Source: Paraphaeosphaeria minitans
Taxonomy: Eukaryota > Ascomycota > Dothideomycetes > Pleosporales > Didymosphaeriaceae
Reading direction: 5' to 3'
Assembly: GCA_015832175.1 (NCBI GenBank)
Contig: WJXW01000004.1
Coordinates: 2,294,001-2,358,000, forward strand
DNA length: 64,000 bases
The position numbers and the translations under genes were made by a program. The notes beneath the pieces are model-generated. The model did no database searches and was not told the origin of the DNA. It saw only the letters and a list, made by a program, of their open reading frames with translations. Below, in pieces: positions 22,489 to 32,185 of this stretch (positions are counted from its first letter, which is position 1; every line of letters begins with the position of its first letter).

Positions 22489-24610
22489 CATGGCACTCAA
22501 AAACAGGGACACCGCGCTGACTCCGCTCGGGATGGCGGTTGCGGTGCTGATTTCGCTCGTATGTGTGGCTATGTGGCTACAGTGGCAGAGGAAGAGGAGG
22601 ATGGGGTTGCTCGGCCTTGAGAGCACGCATGTTGAGATTGTGGATGGGCGTGGCTCTGCAGAAGATATGGAGACTTTGAGCTCGTCGAAGGTTTCAAGAG
22701 ATATTGGCTTTTGAGCTTGTTGGGAACAGAAAAAACCTATTGCAGATTCGATGGACGAAGACACATTACCAGTGGAACTTGACGGTGGTGCCAAGGGTAT
22801 CTCAGACTCAACTAAAGTCAGGCGACGAGACCTCCTTCCCTCCGACGAGATGCTCCGCGATGATATTTTAAGCGCTTGACAGTGGCAGCTCCCAAGCACC
22901 CTGCATCCCGCAAGCGGAGAACGATGAAGGACTGTCCGAGAAGACGCGAATTCGACGGGCAGAAGCGCGTCTATTGCCTTCCCAGCCTCCTCGGGAAGAT
23001 GTGCCATGAGTCCTATCTGGAGAAACACGCGCCTAGCCCATCAAGCCTTGATGAGGAGCCGGTGGTGACGATCGCTGAAAATGAAGAAGCTCGTTGGCCA
23101 CAAATTCATGATTTTCCGGCAGAACGTGAGCCATCTTCGCGACGAGCCACACGCGAGGTGCCATCACCCCAGGAGGGGCATGAAGAGTAGGGTGGTATGT
23201 TGAGAAAAGATTCCAACGCTATCAAAGGCCACGGCCGGAGCCACAGCGACCGTACACAAAGCACTCGTAGAACGGATTTTGCCACCAAGACGTGGGAAGG
23301 ACTTCGGCTCACTGCAATTGCGAAGGTTTGGGCTGGTGGCTCTATGGAGGCCGATGATGTGAAGGTACCCTCCTCCCATACGAAAAGGTCATTCCAAGTA
23401 GCGAAGCTCCAGATGCCTTCCAGCACAAAATCGATGTCGCGAATGATCACGAAGCCGAAACCATCCCTCACGGCATTGGAACTTCAGTGGAGCACATGCA
23501 GAAAGACGAAACGGAGGAAGAATCGGCGTCTGCTCAACTGGACTATCTTAGGAGGATATACGTCAACTGGATAACAATGCTTCCACGGTAATTTCCCCCA
23601 CCGTACACAACGATCACGGGTCCATACGGTAGAATTACCTCGATGTCGAAAGACATGCAGGATTGACCGAAGCTCCTTCTACCGCACGACTTTTCAACGA
23701 TTCGGGTGCAAATCCTATGTTGGCCGGCTGGATCAGCATGAATGCGAGCATGAGATTCTCCTCTGCGCCATCCTCGGCGTTGTCGTTCGGCCTGTCCAGC
23801 CACGGTAGACGATGCCGGCGTCACATCTGCGGATCTTGCCCAGCCAGGTTCGCGCTAAAGGCAGATCTGAACCCGCTCCTGCGCACCGTACACTGAACGA
23901 CGCAGAACCTGAAGCATTGGAAAGCGTTTGTTTGCAGTAATCCAAGGTGTAGTGTTCCTAACAAGTAGTTCCTGCGGAAAGACAACTTCGAATGCCATGT
24001 CCGACGCTAGGTCGAAGAAGCATCCGCCAGGTGACGCCCATATCGGACGCAGACAAACGCCCTCAAGATACGGGGAAATCCGGCCTATCCAAAAATAGCA
24101 GACTTCCGGATGCGGTAAACAATCCATGGAAGCCTGCAGTAGGTACAGCTAGCAGTTGTACGGTACACCGAACGAGCAAAGCAACGGCACAAGCAGAGAA
24201 CCGCGGTTCCCGCCCCAAATCTACAATTAGAAGTAGGGGCCACACTGACCTCCAGCAACACGACCGAGAAATTCTCAGAATCGTCGAGAGTTTGTTCGTG
24301 GAGAATCGTTGCGCTTCAATCGGCTAAGACGAGTCATTGCAAATGACATCCTCCCATACGGTAACGAAGGCCTCGAAGCGTGTGCGCAGAAGTCTACCTG
24401 CCCAGGAAAGATAGTATCCCGTGCAGAACAACCACGAAGACCAGTTGCGAAGAAGAACCAACTTCCCCGGGAAAGGGGGCCGCCTGAACCCAGTCTTGTA
24501 ATAGCACTAGTACGTTCTAAGCACGATAGCGTCGAAGGATGGGATGAGCTTTGACACAATATCGCAATGACCTGGGCTTGCGCTATCGCCACGCCGTCTG
24601 TACAATCTAG
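22489..24610 (+). pseudogene. decayed paralogue of the TM-C2H2 gene at 25083
   Basis: The clearest evidence is at about 23805-23995, where one frame reads CGSCPARFALKADLNPLLRTVH, a stop, then CSNPRCSVPNK, a stop, then FLRKDNFECHV. This lines up codon by codon with CALCASTFHLKTDLKRHELTVH and CPNPACSIPEKVFIRRDNFERHV of the intact neighbour. One zinc-ligand His is now Leu and at least two stops interrupt the frame. The 5' part fits too: an ATG at 22489 opens a single TM segment (MAVAVLISLVCVAMWLQWQRKRR) as in the neighbour, and the frame then breaks up. Downstream, 24380-24600 resembles the 3' flank of the intact gene near 26930-27040. I infer an old segmental duplication followed by decay; exact ends are uncertain. 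Confidence 0.7.
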
Positions 24611-25082
24611 AAAGGCCTCCTGCGTACGTCACAGGAACCAACAGGCAGAGGTAATAAATGTGTACTGCAGGCGATATCAGATTGTCGGACTCCGTAAGCC
24701 AGGTTCTGGTCATGAAGCGGGGCAGCGCCAGGCCGTGCTTAATATATCCAAATACCCGGTGCAACGGTCAGCCCTCAATCACCAATCACGCTCAGCATTA
24801 GTATGCCTCCCGGCTCAGCCGCGCATGGGCATTTCGTTGCCTTACCGGCTGCCGACCACATATACACCATTCCTCTTTCTCCACTCATATTTTAGCTAAG
24901 AGACCTACCCCTCGGTTCCATCAGCATCATGTATGCGACAACGGACCTGTGTATCTGTAGCGACACGTAGCTTTCCATTGATAAGACCGCCGACTGTAAA
25001 AGCTTCGGTGAACTGATCAGCGATTTCGAATACCTACTCTGCGATCCCCTGAGGCTAGTTGGGCGTCGATAATACCGTAAAC
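24611..25082. other. spacer between pseudogene and intact copy
   Basis: Promoter side of the intact TM-C2H2 gene. No separate gene is supported. Confidence 0.4.
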
Positions 25083-26595
25083 ATGGACTCGGGACCTGGA
25101 CCACCCCAGCAATCGCCCGATGACTATTCCGCACGAGAGCGAAGAGAGAGGACGGTTGTCGCAGTGGGCATATCGATTGGCGTGCTGGTACTTTTTGCTG
25201 TGCCTTTGTGTCTGCTATATTATGCGAACTGGAGGCGAAAGAGAAGGGCCAAACAGAAAGAGTTGCGCGATCTCGAGGGCACGACTGCGATATCTCACAA
25301 TGAAAAGTATGGCACTAATCCCTTCGCGCGTACCGGCGCAACAACCCTTACGACTACACTGGCACCAGCAGAAGAGTTTACTCAAGCCGAAATCGCACGA
25401 TGGAGGGAGCTTCAGGGTGGTCGCACGGTTACCGAATTGGAAAGACTAAAGCGGGACCCATCATCTCCATTGAACACGCTACCGAAAACTCCTCCGCAAC
25501 CCACGCCAGAAGAGGTGCTTGGGCTGGACAAGGCCTCATATCTGCAGAGCTTTCCGGTCGCAAGTAACTCATCTTCAGCGCCGGATGGGACTCCAGAAAT
25601 TACAGTGCTTCCGTCACGGCTTCCCCCCGGCATATTCCATTCTGAAGGCGAATCAAGTCGACAAAGAGAAGGACATTCTGACCCTGGCAATTGCATAAGT
25701 CCGTGGGAGGTTGAGCATGAGCCAAATCCAGTCATTTTCAGGCATCTTCTTGGGTCGAGAGGTGAGAAGCTTGGCCATGATGAAGTTGCAGCCCAGGAAG
25801 AGGGAGCAGCCCGTCAGAACGAGCCTTCTTCTGAGCTCCCAATGAATTCCGAAGGTAAGGCTTCCGGAATCCTGCAGCTGTTCTAATGTTTCGATCTTGA
25901 GTGTGAAAAGTTTGCTAACCTGCGACCTGCAGTAGCACCATTATCATGGGACCAAGAGCTGCAGCATTATGCTCAGCATGACACCTTCATAAGTGAACAA
26001 GAGCGATCACCGGAAAGCAGCGCCTTGGAGGAGACGTCCGGCTCGTCGCCTTCATCGAGCACCAGCTCTCAGGACTCATCGCACCCACTTCTGTCTGAAG
26101 GTTCTACCAAGGACAACTCACAGTCTCCAACCTCGTTCAGACTTCCAGATCTACATCAGCCAAGGTTGATAGCTTCGGGAAGCGGTCCGAAAATTACACA
26201 AGCAGCAGGGGAACTTTCATGCACGCATTGTGACCGCACGTTCGCAACTACGGGACAGTTGAAGTAAGTTGTCTTTGTTCACCCCGCCCACTAAACCCAG
26301 TGTATAACTCTGCACCAGTACTAACATCGAATTCAGTGCCCACATTCACCGCAAACATGTCCGACGATATTCATGCGCCCTGTGCGCGAGTACCTTTCAC
26401 CTGAAAACCGACCTCAAACGCCACGAACTAACCGTACATCGTAAAGACCTTGCCGCTGAAACACGTGGTTTCAGGTGTCCCAACCCGGCTTGCTCGATCC
26501 CCGAAAAGGTCTTCATCAGGCGAGATAATTTCGAACGACACGTTTCAAGATGCACCAAGCGGAAAGAGGATGACGGGCAGAAAATGAGCGAATGA
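25083..26595 (+). CDS. single-pass membrane protein with C-terminal C2H2 zinc fingers
   Basis: Three exons, 25083..25854, 25933..26263 and 26337..26595, encode 453 aa; introns are 78 and 73 nt with good donors (GTAAGG, GTAAGT) and the phases match. A short N-terminus is followed by one hydrophobic segment near residues 22-45 (VVAVGISIGVLVLFAVPLCL) and a basic stop-transfer (RRKRRAK). A long Ser/Pro-rich linker follows. The C-terminus carries zinc fingers: CTHCDRTFATTGQL completed across intron 2, CALCASTFHLKTDLKRHELTVH (C-x2-C-x12-H-x4-H), and a variant CPNPACSIPEKVFIRRDNFE..HVSRC. A membrane anchor plus DNA-binding-type fingers suggests a membrane-tethered regulator, but that is inference. 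A degraded paralogue lies just upstream. Confidence 0.75.
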
Positions 26596-27534
26596 TAAAG
26601 CCTTGAAGGTTTCCATCAAATCACATATTACACATCACTCACCGCCGAAGCAGGCCTTTGTTACCGCCAAGAAACTTGCACCGTCACTTGGGTGGAAAGA
26701 GTAGAACGGCTCGGAAGAGGAAGCAAATGAGTACTGTATCACAAGGTCCATCCAGGACTAAGAAGGTTTCCATCGAGACCTTGCCAAGAAGGCTCTAGGG
26801 GGAAATGCTGGATGACCTAAGGCTATCACGGCACATGTGCCTCGCGGAGCATGGAGGGATTCGGTTGAAAAGATATATGAGGCTTCAACCCGTACTTGAA
26901 CAGAGGCAGGCGTAAAGTCAAAATTCGAAGGACGGCTCCTGCGAGACGGGAAGAGCTGCAGCCAAGACCAATGCTGGTGAAGAAGAACGAATTCTGTGGT
27001 TCAGCAACATGGCTGTCACGACGAGCGGCTATAGCCACGGCGCAAGGGTGCGGGTCGAACAGGGCTGGGTCTCGTTTTGCTTGATCTGGCGGGAGAATGC
27101 AAAGGGGAGGTGCGCTTACTCACCAAGTGTGCAGACATGCACTGGGGATGAACGACAAGTCTGGAGAACCATGGCACAACAAAGTTTCTGAGATGGGATG
27201 GCTTGAATTTCGAGCAAACACTATGTGGTCCCCTCGATGAGAGAAAAGATAACTACGCTCCATAACCTCGACAGGGGAGATGCGTATCAACAACTCCGTT
27301 TTCCTTTCCTCGAAAGCTCCATGACACGAATATCAAAAGTTGTTGGCGCATTCCATAATCAAAAGTTATCTGCACAACACCAGATGACAAATCTGGCAAA
27401 TGATGCTCTCTTCCCCCCCGAAAACCCGTGCTATCTTTGATAAACGCCGATATGCAACATTTACCGAATCATCAATCCCGTCTGGAATCCAACCAAGTGG
27501 AGCACATCTACTCCAACATATCGTATCCATCGGT
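26596..27534. other. intergenic spacer between convergent genes
   Basis: This is the 3' flank of the TM-C2H2 gene and of the minus-strand Myb-like gene. Part of it (about 26650-27050) has a diverged copy downstream of the pseudogene. No intact gene is supported. Confidence 0.45.
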
Positions 27535-29214
27535 TTACGTGTCTTCCTCCATGACCATGTCCTCATCTTCATCATGTGCCATCCAACGGCTATCATGGTC
27601 GGGTGGCGAGGCCATAACCGCGGAGGGCAGCACAGACGGATCCGCGAACATCTGTTCCGAAGTGAAGAATCCGGCGGGCGTGTGCGGATGGTGCGGGACC
27701 GGGGTGAAGTCCAGGCCGTCGCGCAGGTCGGGATGGTCGTCCGCAGAGAGCTGGTACCGGCTGTATCCATTGTCGACTTGCGTGGCGTCTGTGTAGTACG
27801 TGCACGGCACGACTGATGTAGGGAAGTCGGTATGGCCGAGGCTGCCCTGCGGCAAGACTGGGTGGGGACGGCGCGCTTGGGCGACATTGCTGACGTACGG
27901 GTCGTCCGGGACGTCGTTTGGCGGTGAATGGGTCTCGGCGTTCAACCAGGCGCGGGTTCCTGGGTCAAGGCCAGAATCAAGATCCCAACCGTTGTCTTGC
28001 GTTTGGAACCAAGGCGACTCAAATGGGTTTGAAAAAACCGTACCATGTGTGGTTTCGAAGGAAGGCTCGAATGGAAAGTAATCGCCGGTGGGCTGTTGGT
28101 TCCCGATTGCTGGATTCTCTTGCGCACGGGGTGGTGGTGCAGGAGCCTCCACTTCACGCTGATGAGGAGTTGAGGAATATATTGAGTCTTCAACTGCTTG
28201 CACCTTCCACGGATGAACGCTTCGAGGGGAATGTGAGGAGCGGGAAGATCCACGAACTCGAACTTCGTCTTCAGATGCAGCTGGCTGAGAGACTGGCAAG
28301 GCTCCAGACATCACGAACTCTTCATCTTCAGGGATAGGGCCGATAACATGGTCGAGGTCCATATTGGCCAGGCTTGATGAGCGTACAGGATAAGCTTCCG
28401 GCACTTCGAGCTGACGTTGGTCGGCCTGACCGATATCCTCTGGCTCTGAAGGGTCCGCATATAGGTCCATATCAGTATCGTCATACGAGCCGGCACCATC
28501 ATTCGGGCCTTGCAGATGGCCGACCGGCAACGAAGCAGGTTCTTGGGCCTGATCTTGCAAGTCCTTGGTGATCCGACTAATCTTGATTCGAACGGCGCCG
28601 GTAGAGCGGTTTGGGAACATGGCGCGAATATCATCTCGGCTCAGGTTGGCACGCACCGCATCTCGAACCTTTTGGTCGTCCTCTGCTGTCCAAGCAGTAT
28701 TATGGTACTTGCTCTTAGGCTTCTTTGCGACCGTCGAGCTCGCCTCCTTGGTGATCTGAAGGTATCGGTGCTTAATCGCAGTTTCCGAGCGGTCTGGAAA
28801 CAGGGCGCGGATATGGTCGAAGGGGAGGCCCTCCCCGACTGCGGTATTGACGTCCTGGATATCTTCCGCGGTCCAAATTTGGCCAGCCTTTGCATACCCG
28901 CCTGGTGCCTGGGGAGCGACAGCCTGTGCGGTCTGGGAGCTCGCTTGTGCATTGCCTGTCTTCACAGTACTACGAGCCTGGGGAGTCTTTGAAACAACGG
29001 TCGGCGCTGGTTGGGGAATCGCTGGAGCATTTTCCCCATGGATACTAAGACGAACCTGGCGGACACGATGCCGCAATGCTCCGGGGGTGCGTGTCGGGAA
29101 GAGTGCACAGATCTCTGTGAACTCGATTTCGTTGCGAACAGCATCCTCAATCCGAACTTTTTCTTCGGCCGACCAAGGGTCACCGCCTTTCGTGGCTTGC
29201 TGGTTCGACTTCAT
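27535..29214 (-). CDS. protein with three Myb/SANT-like repeats
   Basis: A single-exon gene of 559 aa from ATG 29214 to a stop at 27535. Three N-terminal repeats of about 45 residues each have the Myb/SANT layout of spaced aromatic/hydrophobic residues in helices: PWSAEEKVRIEDAVRNEIEF near residue 13, IWTAEDIQDVNTAVGEGLPF near 113, and AWTAEDDQKVRDAVRANLS near 173. Each is followed by an I-x3-FP-x-R-(S/T)-x3-(A/I) pattern typical of these repeats. The remaining 340 residues are acidic, Pro/Ser-rich and disordered, ending in DEDEDMVMEED, which could be an activation region. I infer a DNA- or chromatin-binding role. Nuclear function is likely but not shown. Confidence 0.75.
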   Translation of the reverse strand: MKSNQQATKGGDPWSAEEKVRIEDAVRNEIEFTEICALFPTRTPGALRHRVRQVRLSIHGENAPAIPQPAPTVVSKTPQARSTVKTGNAQASSQTAQAVAPQAPGGYAKAGQIWTAEDIQDVNTAVGEGLPFDHIRALFPDRSETAIKHRYLQITKEASSTVAKKPKSKYHNTAWTAEDDQKVRDAVRANLSRDDIRAMFPNRSTGAVRIKISRITKDLQDQAQEPASLPVGHLQGPNDGAGSYDDTDMDLYADPSEPEDIGQADQRQLEVPEAYPVRSSSLANMDLDHVIGPIPEDEEFVMSGALPVSQPAASEDEVRVRGSSRSSHSPRSVHPWKVQAVEDSIYSSTPHQREVEAPAPPPRAQENPAIGNQQPTGDYFPFEPSFETTHGTVFSNPFESPWFQTQDNGWDLDSGLDPGTRAWLNAETHSPPNDVPDDPYVSNVAQARRPHPVLPQGSLGHTDFPTSVVPCTYYTDATQVDNGYSRYQLSADDHPDLRDGLDFTPVPHHPHTPAGFFTSEQMFADPSVLPSAVMASPPDHDSRWMAHDEDEDMVMEEDT

Positions 29215-32056
29215 GTTTTCCTTTCGCTAGGATAGGATAAACAAGAGAGAAAGATTCTGGCGGAGTTTTGTCGGGGCTGTGGGGTTGTGAATCGAGAGGT
29301 TGTTCGCGGGTGTGATCGTGGGGATGTGTGTGACCTTGGGGAAGGGTATAGGCGGTGGCTATATGTACCTATGGTCGAGCTTCGCGGCGATTATGATGCC
29401 AAGGAATTACCATAGAGGAGCCACTGTATATTGTAGGGAGAAGTGAAAGACATGATCATTTGATATGTGATGACTCAGGTGGCCCCGTCACCAGGCCCGC
29501 GATTTGACTGGCGAGAGTGCTGTGCTAGTATTCATCGATTTTGGTGAGAAATGATATAAGTGAAACTATATTCTGGCCAGCTCGCCGTTGTGTGAACGGC
29601 ATCATGATATTACTATGTTTTGAGACCTTGGATTTCGGTCAAATGACCACACGACCATGGCCATTGTCGAAAACTGCAGTGAGCTTTCCTAGAGCTTCTT
29701 TCGGGGCACGCACAGCTCATAAGAGGGATTTCTTAATCTAGTAGATCTATCGGGTCATTTTTTCTATCCGTAGTTGTTCATGTGATGCTCTGATAAACTG
29801 CTCTGTTGTATTGTATCATGCTGTTAACTATTTCTACTTGATACTCAGAGCATGTGTGCGACATCCAGGAAATTTAGACCAGCAGCAACCGGCAACATAC
29901 GACGTCTTGTGCCACTGACCAAAAGAGGAAGGGTTCTGTACAACGCACAGCTCTACCATCGGGACTCTGGGCGAATGATGGATGCGCCTTCTTTCACAAT
30001 TACTAACCTCAGGCCAAGCGATTACTGGACGCACAGTACAGAGTTTGGATCGAATCTAGCTGGGTTGTCTGCGTTGTCAATATAATCAGTGACAGAGCCA
30101 AGGGCCCTCGGCGGCCTTACGCTATGGCCCCAAATCCAGCTCCAATTTGAGGTCATACGTCTGAAGTGATCGCCTTGATTGTCAGCTCCCACTTCTTTTG
30201 CGCTTGTAAGAAGTCGTATATTCCGAGGCAGATTTCTGGAGCTAATACTGAGTATGTAGATACAGCAACTTTGGACAAACTGGAGCGCGCGATCGAGCGA
30301 GCGCCCTTGAGCTTGGATTGCTCACAATCCCTGGAGCAGAATGAGGAACGAGTTTTTGACCTTTCTACCAAGTTCAGTTGTTCCAGAACCGAATTAGCTT
30401 AAATTACCGTCGCCTCGGGAGATCTTCCCAACGCTCATCGTTGACTTGCGTGCGCGGCCTTCCTTACGGGCAAATCATTTTAAACGCGGAGGCAGCAAGT
30501 ATGCTAAAGCCAACAACACCCTTGATCGACATGGAATACAGCACTTCTATACTGAAAAACTCTGGCCGACCGAAGCAGGTCAATTGTTCTCCTGGATTGG
30601 GATATTGAGGCAGTCTCTGTTGTGCACTGGACATCTCACGCCTGCCTATTCGGAACGGTCGAGTTCATAGATTGCCACGTCGTGTCCGCTTTGAGGGTCA
30701 AGCCGCTCTGCGGTAGCTTCAACCGTACTTGCGTGAGTCTCAATATTCCCAGGAGCCGACAATAGATGATTAGCCCACTCATGGTATCTTGCCGCACCTG
30801 AGGCACACTTTTGGTGGCTTTATAGATCCTCAGCCAAATCATGATACCTTGGGATACAACAAAAGCATTGTTAAACAACACAGATCAGTCTTACCAGACA
30901 TCCCGACTGGCTATGGTGTCGTACAACAACATGTTCATCAGCATGACGTCGCGGATCACCACGTTCTTACAGAGGACATGGATATTCGAGCCCAACCACA
31001 AACAGTTCCTAAATCATATCAACAACGATCAAAAGACTCTCCCAATGAACAAGAAGAGCCTTGTTGACCTGGACATTGACTTTATTCTGGATTCTGTCGT
31101 ATTTACGGGGGATAAGAACGCCAATGAGACGACTACTCAACCCTAATCTAAACCGAGAATGGTTTGAACAAGGAGGAAAGCACTAGACTGTTCGTAGTAT
31201 CTAGACGGCCTGATAAACCAATGCATAAGATAAATAAACTATGGTACTTTGATGTTCAATCGCAGGTCTGGGGACTGTCGAAAGCTTAACGGCATGGCTA
31301 GATGGAATCATGGCAAGCAACCACCATTTTCGTAGAGGCAGCGAGCTTTGTACTTCCTGTATTGTTTTTCATATGTGGGTTACAATTAACAGGTCTAAAG
31401 GAAACGTACATGACCAAGCTTTAGGGTAAGATATGCAGGCTTGTGTCTCAAAGCTCCTTCTTGCTGGAAATCATGAACCTGTACTAGCCTGATTTGTTTT
31501 TGTCGATTCAAACAGCGTGTAGTCCCCCGCTCGAACTTGCCTCGCTGGTTGAATCCTCTCCAACATCAGCTTGGTCTAAGCAACGCACGGTCACTGATTT
31601 GGTTGCGCGCTAATTCTGGCGCCCAGTGAATGCGTTCTTGCCATTAGAGTAAACCCGCTGTACCCCGGCGTTCTCACGAACAATCTCACCCATACCCTCC
31701 CCAGCAGACGAAAGCGTCGACCCAAAACACCTTGTGCTATTGGGAAACCCATCGATACGCCACCCAGTGCGTAGCACTCAAAATCTGGAGCAAGATAAAC
31801 CGTATACAGTTCCTGCGCCATGGAACCATCCCAAGAAGGTATGGCAGATCAGCGTTCGAGCGTCACACATGAAATTCATAGGTCGAACATCGGGTCGGCC
31901 GTAGCTGGTTGGCATATCGGCGGGTTGTACCCATGTCCACCTTCTAGCCTTGTAATTGTTGCTAAAATTAACAACACTAATAAAGTGTTGTTAGAATGCA
32001 TTAGTACTCTAGGGATCCTAGTCCTCTTCGTGATCCGGATACTTAGGGATATCTAA
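29215..32056. other. long divergent intergenic region
   Basis: 2.8 kb between the starts of the Myb-like gene and the 32186 gene. Short frames occur, such as 30841-31146 (+) with fairly protein-like composition (LLNNTDQSYQTSRLAMVSYN) and 31591-31821 (-), but none has a recognised domain or clear splice structure. It may hold eroded gene fragments and both promoters. Confidence 0.35.
30841..31146 (+). CDS. possible small ORF or gene remnant
   Basis: A 101-codon frame from ATG 30841 to TAA, with balanced composition and predicted helices (MFISMTSRITTFLQRTW, LDIDFILDSVVF). It is isolated and has no family I recognise. It could be the last exon of a decayed gene. Confidence 0.2.
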   Translation: MIPWDTTKALLNNTDQSYQTSRLAMVSYNNMFISMTSRITTFLQRTWIFEPNHKQFLNHINNDQKTLPMNKKSLVDLDIDFILDSVVFTGDKNANETTTQP

Positions 32057-32185
32057 ACTGACTGGGAGCGAATAGGACTTGAAGATTACTTCGGGCAACA
32101 GCCTGGCCACCTTCAGATCGAGTACAATGCGGCCACGAACAACAACATATCCGGCACTGGGAATCCCTACGTGGTTTTCAATGAC

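Noticed and set aside
22399..23028. 209-codon minus-strand ORF
   Set aside because: It overlaps the plus-strand relic, has no recognised motif, and its start is not an ATG-led natural N-terminus.
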